DNA of 64,000 bases from Martinezella lusitana (lineage in GTDB: Bacteria; Pseudomonadota; Alphaproteobacteria; Rhizobiales; Rhizobiaceae): positions 1 through 64,000 of the forward strand of contig NZ_FMAF01000016.1 of NCBI RefSeq assembly GCF_900094565.1, given 5' to 3'. The first letter of the stretch is position 1, and the number at the start of each line of letters is the position of its first letter. This document shows, piece by piece, positions 43,810 through 53,016 of the stretch. The position numbers and the translations under genes are program-made. The notes under the pieces are model-generated. The model saw nothing but the letters and a program-made list of their open reading frames with translations. It was not told where the DNA came from and did no database searches.

Positions 43810-43851
43810 CGTTTGTATACGAATGATTGCCGCGGGGTGGCCGTCTGTCAA
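43810..43851 (-). promoter_or_regulatory. nicA promoter with regulon operator
   Basis: On the minus strand TTGACA (43846-43851) and AATCAT (43823-43828) are 17 bases apart. The operator CATTCGTATACAAACG (43810-43825) overlaps the end of the -10 box. A leader of about 170 bases follows to the GTG of nicA. Confidence 0.72.
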
Positions 43852-43886
43852 TGGGCAAAGCTTGAAAACTGTATGACGGTGATGTC

Positions 43887-44114
43887 GTGTTATTTTTGGC
43901 GCGGTGGAGCAGCCGATCGGGCTTGAACGCCAATTGGGTGCTCCAGCGACCGAACAGCCGGGGCGAGATCATGCTGCGCTTGGCGGACCCGACGGAATAT
44001 CCGGCGATCGATCCAAAATATTTCATCGCCGATCCCGGCGGGACAGATCTTGTGACCATGATCGTCGGCGTGCGCTCAACCGTGATATCCTCGCCCAATT
44101 GCCCTGGTGATTGA
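43887..44114 (+). pseudogene. Remnant of a GMC oxidoreductase C-terminus
   Basis: A short frame reads VLQRPNSRGEIMLRLADPTEYPAIDPKYFIADPGGTDLVTMIVGVR. This is the substrate-domain block seen before the catalytic His region in choline dehydrogenase-like GMC flavoproteins. The FAD-binding N-terminus and the C-terminal His/Asn region are missing, so it is a fragment. It lies between the nic operon and a second remnant. Confidence 0.7.
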
Positions 44115-44312
44115 TGGAGACCGGCGGCACGCCTGTTTGCAGGGTGCCCAGCATGTTGAGCGGCACGAGCTTGTCGGCGGTCGACGACTTCGAGTACAAA
44201 TGCGAGAGCGCGTCAGCGGAGAGGACAAAGCGCGGGTCGAGTTCCATGACGACGTGATATTGGCTGACTTGCGTAAAAAGCGTCGCAACCTGCGCAAGAC
44301 GGCCAAGGAACT
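44115..44312. other. Unassigned stretch between two gene remnants
   Basis: No family can be recognised on either strand. It may be part of a deletion scar joining the GMC oxidoreductase and histidine kinase fragments. Confidence 0.3.
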
Positions 44313-44525
44313 GTGCTTGTTGTCGAAGACACAGGTCCCGGCATCCGGCCGGAGGAATCCGAAGCGGTTTTAAGGCGATTTTATAGAGCAGAACGCAGCA
44401 GGCACTCTCCGGGTAACGGGCCGGCCTCAGTCTGGTTGCGGCAATCGCGTGACTTCACAACATGGATCTGGCCATCGACCAGTGACCTGCGGGATCGCGC
44501 ATTCGTCTCATCACGCGTTGACCGA
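44313..44525 (+). pseudogene. Remnant of a sensor histidine kinase C-terminus
   Basis: The frame at 44313 reads LVVEDTGPGIRPEESEAVLRRFYRAERSRHSPGNG, the G1-box/F-box part of a HATPase domain. The continuation (LSLVAAIA, LHNMDLAID, then PAGSRIRLITR) is in another frame and broken by two TGA codons. One frameshift and two stops show the gene is dead; the sensor and phospho-acceptor parts are missing. Confidence 0.75.
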
Positions 44526-44838
44526 ATACGAACCCAAAATCATCGCAAGCGCATATTGCAAGACGCAAACAGCGGCTTTCTTCCTTCAGTCGCCGTTCCC
44601 GTGCGGACACCACTGGCTACGATAGCGCTTGAGCTCCAAGCTATACTTACGAAAATGTAAGAATATTACCGCCTTGAGGACATAATGATCTGCGAAGCTT
44701 GCGAACTTTCGATGTCCTGCATCTTTCGACGGCAGGAGCCGATGCAAGCAGCGAAGATCAAGAAAGAGTACCGGCATCGGTTCGCCTCAGCATCGGGCGG
44801 CGTCATACTGGATTTTCCGCAGAAACGAGAATGAGACC
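44526..44838. other. Intergenic region before the phosphatase-like gene
   Basis: About 310 bases without a recognisable gene; the promoter of the next gene is expected here but no clear boxes stand out. Confidence 0.35.
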
Positions 44839-45399
44839 ATGATCAAACTACTAAAGACATCTATTTGGATCGCCGGTATCTCGATGGTGCTTCTCGGCTC
44901 GCATCTGAGTGCGATCCAGCTTACGGATAATTTCGACGAGGTGGTGCCGGGTCAGCTCTATCGTTCCGCGCAGCCTTCCCAGGCCGATATTGACAATTAT
45001 GTGAAGCACTATGGTATCCGGACCATCATCAACCTTAGAGGCAGGAGCGACGCCCTTTGGTATAAGGACGAGATCGGTGCCTCACAGCATGCCGGTATCT
45101 CCCATATTGATTTTGCGTTGCCACCATCTAAGGAAGTAACACCAGCGCAGGCCAACCGGCTAGTCGCCATTCTGCGCGATTCACCAAAGCCGATCCTTGT
45201 TCATTGTGAAACCGGTGCCGACCCTACCGGCCTCGTGTCGGCCATTTATCTTCAGCAAATCGCGGGTGTTGACGAGAAAAAGGCGGAAGGGCAGCTATCG
45301 ATCCTCTATGGTCACTTAGGGATCCCCTATCTTTCGTCCACCTATGCGATGGACGAAAGCTGGGAGCAGCTTGAAAAGCGCTTTGGGCTGAAAAGCTAG
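44839..45399 (+). CDS. Dual-specificity phosphatase-like protein with altered active site
   Basis: The 186-residue protein has an N-terminal hydrophobic segment (LLKTSIWIAGISMVLLGSHL), suggesting export or membrane anchoring. A DSP/tyrosine-phosphatase fold follows: VVPGQLYRSAQPSQADIDNYVKHYGIRTIINLRGR, then LVHCETGADPTGLVSAIYLQQI. The active-site loop should read HCX5R; Cys123 is present but Pro129 (codon CCT, 45223-45225) replaces the invariant Arg. A single base change from CGT would explain it. The protein may be catalytically dead, a binding module, or the base call may be wrong. It is monocistronic. Confidence 0.8.
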   Translation: MIKLLKTSIWIAGISMVLLGSHLSAIQLTDNFDEVVPGQLYRSAQPSQADIDNYVKHYGIRTIINLRGRSDALWYKDEIGASQHAGISHIDFALPPSKEVTPAQANRLVAILRDSPKPILVHCETGADPTGLVSAIYLQQIAGVDEKKAEGQLSILYGHLGIPYLSSTYAMDESWEQLEKRFGLKS

Positions 45400-45561
45400 G
45401 AGCAGGTTGCTTGGTGCTGGATACTTGCAACGGACTTTTATGGCGCTTCTCGTTCCGGTAGGGCTATGGGTTTGTTCAAGAAGCTCCGGAACCGGCCGCG
45501 CTTATCCCATTGCCGACCTTCAGCGCTCGTGGCGGGCGGCGTAATCGGCACCCTGTGAACC

Positions 45562-46206
45562 CTATTTTATTGTGCGCTCGGCTCGTGTCACCATCCCGTT
45601 GAGAAGCAGGTCAACGTGTCCGTCGATGAAGGCTTTTACGTCGCGAGGTTTTCGATCGGCGAACAACATGTACCAAAAGCTCAGCATTATCGCAGGACTG
45701 AGGGTAAGTTCGGGGATTTGCAAAGCAGCAGAAGCCCGCAGTTCGCCGGCGGCTACTCCCTCTTCGAAGAGCTCTCTTGCTGCATCGAACATTGGCGCGA
45801 TGGTCTCTTCATAGTGGCGATCAACCACCTGCGGAAACCGCGACCCTTCTGATATGATGAAGCGCAGCATTTCTCTCGATCTGCGGTCGAGGACGATCCG
45901 TTCGTAAAAGAAATAGAAGAATGCCTTGATGCGGTCCGCATAAGGGCCGGTGAGCGTCTTCAGCTGAGCTCTTATATCGGCAAACGGAACCGCCATGTGC
46001 TTGAACATTGCCTCGAAAAGAACCTCTTTCGTCTCAAAATAGAAATACACTGTTCCTTTGGTCACTCCGACCCGAGCAGCGATATCTTCGACGCGGGTTG
46101 CCACATAGCCATGAGCAACGAATTCCTCAAAAGCGGCGTCCAGGATCTCCAACGGCCTGGCAGCCTTTCGCTGCGCACGCACCCCGAGCTTTTTTTTCTC
46201 CGCCAT
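45562..46206 (-). CDS. TetR-family repressor of the adjacent efflux operon
   Basis: The 214-residue regulator has an N-terminal helix-turn-helix (RPLEILDAAFEEFVAHGYVATRVEDIAARVGVTKGTVYFYFETKEVLFEAMF) and a helical ligand domain. The ATG at 46206 follows GGAGGG and fits the family start; the upstream frame adds 15 unlikely residues. It is divergent from a two-adaptor RND efflux operon. The palindrome at 46251-46270 lies between them. It therefore most likely represses both itself and the pump until an effector binds. Confidence 0.88.
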   Translation of the reverse strand: MAEKKKLGVRAQRKAARPLEILDAAFEEFVAHGYVATRVEDIAARVGVTKGTVYFYFETKEVLFEAMFKHMAVPFADIRAQLKTLTGPYADRIKAFFYFFYERIVLDRRSREMLRFIISEGSRFPQVVDRHYEETIAPMFDAARELFEEGVAAGELRASAALQIPELTLSPAIMLSFWYMLFADRKPRDVKAFIDGHVDLLLNGMVTRAERTIK

Positions 46207-46250
46207 TATCCCTCCGACAGGCATTCCAATGCTGACGAGAAACCATCTCA

Positions 46251-46270
46251 TTGACTAATCGGTTAGTCAA
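46251..46270. promoter_or_regulatory. TetR operator palindrome
   Basis: TTGACTAA and TTAGTCAA form perfect 8-bp arms around TCGG, in the gap between the divergent TetR and adaptor genes. TTGACT could also serve as a -35 box, so binding would block transcription. Confidence 0.8.
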
Positions 46271-46320
46271 GTTTATCTGTCCGAAAACGTAAAGTGGTTC
46301 GGTGTTCGATCGGGGCCTTC

Positions 46321-47397
46321 ATGGGAATTTCCAGAAATCTAATCTGGCTGGCGATGTCGGCAGCCATTCTTTCGTCATGTAGCGAAAAAAGCGGTGATCA
46401 CTCCGCTGTCAGCCGGGAAGTGCGCACCGTGAGCGCCGAGCTCTCCAGCTATGCCTCCAATACGGCGGTGACCGGCGAGGTCAGAGCGCGGATTCAATCG
46501 GAATTGTCTTTCCGCGTCAGCGGCCGGATCATTGAGCGATCGGTGGACGTCGGTTCCAAGGTGAAGGCCGGTCAGGTTCTGGCGAAGATCGATCCCCAGG
46601 AGCAGCAAGCGGATGTCGATGTCGCAACGGCGAGCCTCCATTCGGCCGAAGCTCAGCTGATGCAGGCCCAACTTGCCTCGGATCGCCAGAAAAGTCTTTT
46701 CGCAAATCAAGTGACGACCCGCGCCAGCTATGACGCGGCGCAGGAAGCGCTTCTGACTGCGCAAGGCACGCTCGACGCGGCGCAGGCTCAGCTCGGGACC
46801 GCCAGGGACGCGCTTTCGTTCACGGAGTTGCGGGCAGATGCGGATGGTGTGATTACGGCACGCAATGCCGAGGTAGGGCAGGTGGCACAAGCCGCCCAGT
46901 CGGTGTTTACGCTTGCCCATGACGGACCGCGCGATGCGGTCTTTAACGTATTCGAATCGCTGTTCCTTCAAAAGTCCAAAGCGGATGTTCAGGTAAGCCT
47001 TCTGTCGAGCCCCGAAAAACGGATATCGGTGCCCGTTCGCGAGGTGTCTCCCACGATCGATTCCGCCACGGGCACGATCCGCGTGAAAGTGGGCCTCGAT
47101 AAAAGCGGCGACGGCATGCCGCTCGGTGCGGTGGTCGTCGGCACGTTCACGGCGCAGCCACGCCAGGCGATCCTGCTGCCATGGAGCGCAATGACCTCGA
47201 GCGGCGGCACGCCTGCCGTCTGGGTTGTCGATCCATCCAAGCAGACGGTCTCGATGAAGAAGATCGATGTCGCGGAGTATCAAACGGGCAAGTTCGCCGT
47301 CAGCAGCGGTCTTGAGCCGAAGGAGCTGGTCGTCGTTGAAGGAGGCAAGTTCCTCCGGCCCGGGCAGCAGGTATCGGCCACACCGGAGACGAAATAA
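46321..47397 (+). CDS. RND efflux periplasmic adaptor lipoprotein, first copy
   Basis: The 358-residue membrane-fusion protein has a lipoprotein signal (LIWLAMSAAILSSC, lipid Cys near residue 20) and a biotinyl-lipoyl half-motif (SFRVSGRIIERSVDVGSKVKAGQVLAKIDPQEQQADV). A coiled-coil hairpin (about 90-160) and beta-barrel/MP domains follow. I prefer the ATG at 46321 over a GTG at 46294, which lacks signal-peptide character. It would link the inner-membrane pump to an outer-membrane channel. It overlaps the second adaptor by one base (TAATG). Confidence 0.85.
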   Translation: MGISRNLIWLAMSAAILSSCSEKSGDHSAVSREVRTVSAELSSYASNTAVTGEVRARIQSELSFRVSGRIIERSVDVGSKVKAGQVLAKIDPQEQQADVDVATASLHSAEAQLMQAQLASDRQKSLFANQVTTRASYDAAQEALLTAQGTLDAAQAQLGTARDALSFTELRADADGVITARNAEVGQVAQAAQSVFTLAHDGPRDAVFNVFESLFLQKSKADVQVSLLSSPEKRISVPVREVSPTIDSATGTIRVKVGLDKSGDGMPLGAVVVGTFTAQPRQAILLPWSAMTSSGGTPAVWVVDPSKQTVSMKKIDVAEYQTGKFAVSSGLEPKELVVVEGGKFLRPGQQVSATPETK

Positions 47398-48479
47398 TGA
47401 ATAAACGCTCGATCATCGCGATCTCCGCAATAGCCGTCGCCCTTGCCTCCTGCGGGCAGAAAACCGATGCTCCACCGGAGAAAATCCGTCCACTGTTGTC
47501 GGTCGTGGTACAGCCGCAAGCGGCCGCCACTCTGAAGCTGGCAGGCGTCGTACAGCCCCGCATTCAAACCGATCTCGGCTTCAGGGTACTCGGCCGCCTC
47601 ATTGCCAGAGAGGTCGGGGTTGGAGACGTCGTCACCAAGGGACAAGTCGTCGCCGCCATCGACCCGTTGTCGCTGCAGCTCGCGGTTCGCAGCGCGCAGG
47701 CCGATCTTTCGAACAGCCAGGCGCAATTGGCCAACGCCTCCACGACCGCGCAACGGCAGCAGGCGCTTGCGGACGCGAAATCCGGCAGCGAGGCAGCTCT
47801 CGAGAGCGCACAGCAGGCCGAGAAAACCGCCAGCGCCGCCGTTGCCAAGGCGCAGGCTAATCTTGCAAAGGCGGAAGAACAGCTTGGATATGCGCAGTTG
47901 AAAGCCGAGTTCGATGGTGTCGTCACGGCGGCATCGGCGGAAGTCGGACAGGTGGTGTCCGCGGGAGATACCGTTCTGACGGTCGCCCAGCCGGACCTCC
48001 GCGACGTGGTCGTCGATATTCCGGAAGCCGACATGCAGGGTCTGAAGATGGGCTCGCCGTTCGAGATCGCCCTTCAGCTCGACACCACCATTCGCGCCAG
48101 CGGCACGGTTCGCGAGATCGCTCCGGAAGCCGAGGCGGCAACCCGCACGCAGCGTATCAAGATCGGTCTGAACAATCCGCCGTCGGCCTTCCGGCTCGGC
48201 TCGGTCGTCACCGTCACGGCAACGACCGATGCCTCGCCGACGATCTCCGTCCCGCCACCGGCAATTCTGCAGAAAGATGGCAAGGCGAGCGTCTGGGTCG
48301 TCGATCCGGAGAAAAAAACCGTTTCGCTGCACTCGGTGGAAATCGCAAAACCGGATGGCGACGAAAGCCCGGTCACCGTTCTGTCGGGGCTGAAGCCCGG
48401 CGACCGTATCGCGATAGCCGGTGTCAATCACCTCTCCGAAGGCCAGCAAGTCAGAATTAATCAGGAGACGACCCCTTGA
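47397..48479 (+). CDS. RND efflux periplasmic adaptor lipoprotein, second copy
   Basis: The 360-residue protein is another adaptor with a lipobox (IIAISAIAVALASC) and the same domain order: GFRVLGRLIAREVGVGDVVTKGQVVAAIDPLSLQLAV, a long Ala/Gln-rich coiled coil (about 90-165), then LKAEFDGVVTAASAEVGQVVSAGDTVLTV. It differs enough from its neighbour to be an old duplication. Tandem adaptors may form mixed hexamers on the single pump. The next gene starts within its stop codon. Confidence 0.85.
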   Translation: MNKRSIIAISAIAVALASCGQKTDAPPEKIRPLLSVVVQPQAAATLKLAGVVQPRIQTDLGFRVLGRLIAREVGVGDVVTKGQVVAAIDPLSLQLAVRSAQADLSNSQAQLANASTTAQRQQALADAKSGSEAALESAQQAEKTASAAVAKAQANLAKAEEQLGYAQLKAEFDGVVTAASAEVGQVVSAGDTVLTVAQPDLRDVVVDIPEADMQGLKMGSPFEIALQLDTTIRASGTVREIAPEAEAATRTQRIKIGLNNPPSAFRLGSVVTVTATTDASPTISVPPPAILQKDGKASVWVVDPEKKTVSLHSVEIAKPDGDESPVTVLSGLKPGDRIAIAGVNHLSEGQQVRINQETTP

Positions 48480-51400
48480 AGACGTTTAACCTCTCCGATT
48501 GGGCGCTCGAGCATCGCTCCCTCGTCTGGTATTTCATGATCGTCTTCATCATCGCCGGGGTTTTCTCCTACGTCAGCCTGGGACGCGAGGAAGATCCGAA
48601 TTTCACGATCAAGACGATGGTCATCCAGGCCCAATGGCCGGGCGCATCCGCCGAGGATGTGACGAAGCAGGTCACCGATCGCATCGAAAAGAAGCTTCAG
48701 GAACTGCCGTCGCTCGATGTGACGCGCAGTATCACGACCGCCGGACAGACGATTGTCTTTGTCGACCTCCTCGCAACAACGAAAGCGAAGGATGTCGCCG
48801 GAACCTGGGTGCGCATCCGCAACATGATCGCCGATATCAAGGGCGACTTCCCGTCCGGCGTCGTCGGGCCGTTCTTCAACGACCGGTTCGGTGATGTCTT
48901 CGGCAACATCTTTGCCTTCACCAGCGACGGTCTCTCGCAGCGACAGCTGCGCGACCGGGTCGAGGACGCCCGTTCGAAGATCCTGACTGTGCCCAATGTC
49001 GGTAAAGTGGACGTCATCGGCGCTCAGGACGAGGCAATCTACCTGGAATTCTCGACCCGCAAGATCGCAGCTCTCGGCATCGATCGGCAAGCTGTGATTT
49101 CGACGTTGCAAGCGCAGAACGCAGTGACGGCGTCGGGCTTTGTGGAAGCTGGCCCCGAGCGCATCGCTTTGCGCGTCGGAGGGCAGTTCACGTCCGAGGA
49201 GAGCCTGCGCGCCATCAACCTTCGCGTCAACGATCGCTTCTTCCCGTTGACGGATATCGCGACGATCAAGCGCGGCTATGTCGATCCGCCGTCTTCGCTC
49301 TTCCGTTTCAACGGACAGCCGGCAATCGGTCTGGCGATCGGCATGAAGGACGGATCGAACCTGCTGGAATTCGGCAAGGCCCTCGAAAAGGAGATGGGCG
49401 TCATCGTCGGCGATTTGCCTATCGGCGTCGACGTCCATCAAGTGTCCGATCAGCCGGCCGTGGTCGATGAGGCGGTTTCGGGCTTTACACGCGCACTGTT
49501 CGAAGCGATCGTCATCGTTCTTGCCATCAGCTTTATCAGCCTCGGGCTTCGCGCCGGTCTCGTGGTGGCGATCTCGATCCCCTTGGTGCTGGCGATTACC
49601 TTCCTGGTCATGGCCTATTCGGGAATATCGCTGCAGCGTATCTCCTTGGGCGCGCTTATCATCGCGCTTGGCCTTCTCGTCGACGATGCCATGATCGCGG
49701 TGGAAATGATGGTGGCGCGGCTGGAATTGGGAGACGACCTGCGCAAGGCAGCCACTTACGTCTACACCTCCACCGCCTTTCCGATGCTGACCGGCACGCT
49801 GGTTACGGTCGCCGGCTTCATTCCGATCGGCCTCAACGACAGCGCCGCCGGTGAATTCACCTTTACGCTATTCGTCGTCATTGCTGTCTCGCTCCTCGTC
49901 TCCTGGATCGTGGCGGTCCTGTTCACGCCGCTGCTCGGTGTCAGCATCCTGCCGAAAACGATGAAGCAGCATCACGAGAAGAAGGGCAGGTTCGCGTCGA
50001 TCTTTGCGGCCGCGCTCGATCTCGCCATGCGCTTCCGCTACGTCACGATCATCATCACGGTTGCCGCTTTTGGGCTTTCCGTCGCCGGAATGGGCTTCGT
50101 CCAGCAGCAGTTCTTTCCGTCTTCCGACCGGCCCGAGCTCGTAGTCGACTGGAATCTGCCGCAAAACAGCTCGATCGGCGAGACGAATCGCCAGATGGCG
50201 CAGTTCGAAAAGGACATGCTGGTCGGAAATCAGTCGATCGACCATTGGTCCAGTTATGTCGGCCAGGGCGCCCCGCGCTTCCTGTTGTCGTTCGATGTTC
50301 AGCCCGCCGACGTCAGCTTCGGCCAGACGGTCATCGTCACCAAGGGGCTGGACGTGCGTGACAAGGTTCGGGCCGATCTTCAGGCCTATCTCAACAAGAC
50401 CTTCCCCGGAACGGACGCGTTCGTAAAGCTTCTCGATATCGGCCCGCCGGTCGGCAAGCCCGTGCAGTACAGAGTGAGTGGTCCGGACATTCAGACCGTC
50501 CGCGATCTTGCGCAGAAGCTTGCGGGCATCGTCGGCACGAACCCCTCTCTCGCGGCCCTGACCTTCGATTGGAATGAGCCCGCACGTGTCGTCAAGGTCG
50601 ATGTTCTTCAGGACAAGGCACGGCAGCTTGGGGTGACGTCAGAGGACATCTCAACGGCGCTCAACGGTATTGTCGAGGGCTCCAGCACCACGCAAGTCCG
50701 TGACGACATCTATCTCGTCGATGTGATCGGCCGCGCCCAGGGATCGGAACGCGGATCTATCGACACGTTGCAGAACCTGCAATTGCCTGGCTCCAATGGC
50801 AAATCGGTGCCGCTGTCAGCGGTCGCGACATTCCGCTACGAGCTCGAGCAGCCGGTTGTCTGGCGGCGTAACAGGGTGCCCACGATCACGATCAAGGCCG
50901 GCGTCGTCGGCGCGATCCAGCCGGCAACGATCGTCACGCAGCTGGAGCCGAAGGTGGCCGAGTTCGAAAAGACCCTCCCTGTCGGATACTCGGTCGCCGT
51001 GGGCGGCGCCGTCGAGGAAAGCGGCAAGGCGCAAGGCCCGATCGCAGCGGTGGCGCCGATGATGTTGTTCGCAATGGCGACCATCCTGATGATCCAGCTT
51101 CAGAGCTTCCACCGCCTGTTTCTGGTCTTCGCCGTTGCCCCGCTGGCACTGATCGGCGTCGTCATCGCGCTACTGTCGAGCAATGCGCCCATGGGGTTCG
51201 TGGCGATCCTCGGCATTCTCGCACTGATCGGCATTCTGATCCGCAACTCAGTCATCCTGATCGTGCAGATCGAGCATCTAAGAGAGAGCGGCGTGCCCCC
51301 CTGGCAAGCCGTCGTCGAGGCGACAGAGCATCGAATGCGGCCGATCCTTTTGACCGCAGCGGCCGCCACGCTCGCGCTGATCCCGATATCGAGGGAAGTG

Positions 51401-51547
51401 TTCTGGGGACCGATGGCCTACGCCATGATGGGCGGCATCGTGGTCGGCACCGTCCTGACGCTGCTCTTCCTGCCGGCGCTCTATGTCGCGTGGTTCAGGA
51501 TCAAGCGCACGTCACCCCATGGGAGTGAAGGCGTGCCACACACTTGA
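48476..51547 (+). CDS. RND-family efflux pump, inner-membrane subunit
   Basis: The 1023-residue transporter shows the AcrB-type plan: a first membrane helix (SLVWYFMIVFIIAGVFSYVSLGREEDPNF), a periplasmic loop, helices 2-6 with the proton-relay segment (SLGALIIALGLLVDDAMIAVEMMVARLE, containing the paired Asp), a second large loop, and the C-terminal helices. The start is TTG overlapping the adaptor stop, with AGGAG upstream. It exports hydrophobic or amphiphilic compounds using the proton gradient. No outer-membrane TolC-like gene follows, so the chromosomal channel is probably used. Confidence 0.9.
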   Translation: MKTFNLSDWALEHRSLVWYFMIVFIIAGVFSYVSLGREEDPNFTIKTMVIQAQWPGASAEDVTKQVTDRIEKKLQELPSLDVTRSITTAGQTIVFVDLLATTKAKDVAGTWVRIRNMIADIKGDFPSGVVGPFFNDRFGDVFGNIFAFTSDGLSQRQLRDRVEDARSKILTVPNVGKVDVIGAQDEAIYLEFSTRKIAALGIDRQAVISTLQAQNAVTASGFVEAGPERIALRVGGQFTSEESLRAINLRVNDRFFPLTDIATIKRGYVDPPSSLFRFNGQPAIGLAIGMKDGSNLLEFGKALEKEMGVIVGDLPIGVDVHQVSDQPAVVDEAVSGFTRALFEAIVIVLAISFISLGLRAGLVVAISIPLVLAITFLVMAYSGISLQRISLGALIIALGLLVDDAMIAVEMMVARLELGDDLRKAATYVYTSTAFPMLTGTLVTVAGFIPIGLNDSAAGEFTFTLFVVIAVSLLVSWIVAVLFTPLLGVSILPKTMKQHHEKKGRFASIFAAALDLAMRFRYVTIIITVAAFGLSVAGMGFVQQQFFPSSDRPELVVDWNLPQNSSIGETNRQMAQFEKDMLVGNQSIDHWSSYVGQGAPRFLLSFDVQPADVSFGQTVIVTKGLDVRDKVRADLQAYLNKTFPGTDAFVKLLDIGPPVGKPVQYRVSGPDIQTVRDLAQKLAGIVGTNPSLAALTFDWNEPARVVKVDVLQDKARQLGVTSEDISTALNGIVEGSSTTQVRDDIYLVDVIGRAQGSERGSIDTLQNLQLPGSNGKSVPLSAVATFRYELEQPVVWRRNRVPTITIKAGVVGAIQPATIVTQLEPKVAEFEKTLPVGYSVAVGGAVEESGKAQGPIAAVAPMMLFAMATILMIQLQSFHRLFLVFAVAPLALIGVVIALLSSNAPMGFVAILGILALIGILIRNSVILIVQIEHLRESGVPPWQAVVEATEHRMRPILLTAAAATLALIPISREVFWGPMAYAMMGGIVVGTVLTLLFLPALYVAWFRIKRTSPHGSEGVPHT

Positions 51548-51742
51548 CGAGGCATAGCGCATCGCCGGTCCGGACGGCGGTGCGCTGGAAATTCCATGTC
51601 GCTCGGCCCAACTCGGGCTCGTCGGCACGGGATATGATCCAAGCAGAGGGCTGAAGCTAAGCGAGAACGGTGTCGGCAAAGCTGTTGAGCAGCCGACGTC
51701 GGTACAATCCACGAAATAGTGATTTTATCGGATTTCAGCACA

Positions 51743-52882
51743 ATGCAGTTTCTCGCCTCCTTCCGCCGTTTCCCACGGTTGCTTTTCCCGCTTGGCATCC
51801 TTCTCATCCTCGGTGCATGTGCCGGACGTCCTGGGCCTGAGGTTCTCAAGGTCGTCTCGGCAAAGAGCGCCGGTACACAAGAAGTTACCCTCTACGCAGC
51901 GACGACCAGGACAAAGGACGAGGGAAACGACAACGGGTTTTCCGTGGGACGCGCTGATGATCTGAATTACACCAAATATACGATATCGATCCCGCCGGCT
52001 CACAAGGCTTCGACGATCGAATGGCCAAAGGGTGCGCCGAATGCAAAAACCGATTTCGTTGTCACCTCTCAAAGCACACTGACGGCACCGGTCTTTGACA
52101 AGGATGTGGCCACCCAACAGATGCGGCACCGGCCCGTCGCCATATTTGTCCATGGCTATAACTATACATTTCAGGAATCGCTTTTCCGGTTGGCGCAAAT
52201 GGCGGCCGACGCAAAGATGGCCGTGGTTCCGATTCTATTCGCATGGCCGTCGCAAGGGGCATTGACGGGCTACGTCGCCGATCGCGAATCCGTACTCTAT
52301 TCCCGAGATTATCTCGCCTCGCTTCTGGTCTCGATCTCGGCTGATCGAAACAGCGGGGATATCATCCTGTTTGGGCACAGCATGGGTGGATTTTTGATCA
52401 TGGAAACCGTGCGGCAGCTCAAGCTCGAAGGCCGGGACGATGTCCTGTCGAAGCTGCGCATCGTGCTGGCCGCACCTGACATCGATGCCGACGTTTTTCG
52501 CCGGCAGATGGACGTGATCGGCAAACTGAAGATACCGCTAAACCTGCTTGTTTCGAAAGACGACCGTGCGCTTGCCGCGTCCAGCTTTCTTGATGCCAAT
52601 CATCCGAGGGTAGGACGTCTGGATATCGATGATCCGCAAGTCAGGGAAGCGGCAGTTAGGTTCGGGGTTAAGGTCATCGACATCACATCCGTCAAAGGAT
52701 CCGATGGGCTTGGCCATGATCGTTTTGTGAGCCTTGCCAAACTTTATCCGCAACTGGCATCGCTCGATGAGCCGCCCAACCGCAGATCCGCTGGACAGGT
52801 CGGCGCCTTCATTTTCGACGCGGCGGGAGCCACGGTCGCCAGCCCCTTCAAATTGGTGAGCAAGGTGTTCGACCCTCAATAG
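51743..52882 (+). CDS. DUF900-type alpha/beta hydrolase lipoprotein
   Basis: The 379-residue protein starts with a lipoprotein signal (LLFPLGILLILGACAGR, Cys near residue 27). A DUF900 alpha/beta-hydrolase domain follows: VAIFVHGYNYTFQESLFRLAQMAADAK, VPILFAWPSQGALTGYVADRES, and the nucleophile elbow ILFGHSMGGFLIME with Ser in GHSMG. A GTG at 51719 is an alternative start. The substrate is unknown; related proteins are envelope-associated esterases or lipases. It follows the efflux operon after about 195 bases and is probably independent. Confidence 0.78.
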   Translation: MQFLASFRRFPRLLFPLGILLILGACAGRPGPEVLKVVSAKSAGTQEVTLYAATTRTKDEGNDNGFSVGRADDLNYTKYTISIPPAHKASTIEWPKGAPNAKTDFVVTSQSTLTAPVFDKDVATQQMRHRPVAIFVHGYNYTFQESLFRLAQMAADAKMAVVPILFAWPSQGALTGYVADRESVLYSRDYLASLLVSISADRNSGDIILFGHSMGGFLIMETVRQLKLEGRDDVLSKLRIVLAAPDIDADVFRRQMDVIGKLKIPLNLLVSKDDRALAASSFLDANHPRVGRLDIDDPQVREAAVRFGVKVIDITSVKGSDGLGHDRFVSLAKLYPQLASLDEPPNRRSAGQVGAFIFDAAGATVASPFKLVSKVFDPQ

Positions 52883-53016
52883 GTGAGTTCCTTGATGCTT
52901 ATGTTGCATCCGTCGAGCGGCGTGGAGCGAACACCTAAGTCAATGGATCCATTCGTTGGAATGCTTGGCCGACGGACACGCCGTGTTTGTCAATGAATGA
53001 ACACACAGTGCGGCGC

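Noticed and set aside
44313..44660. A 115-residue intact gene with HATPase similarity
   Set aside because: Similarity ends at a frameshift and the true continuation has two stops in another frame; it is a remnant.
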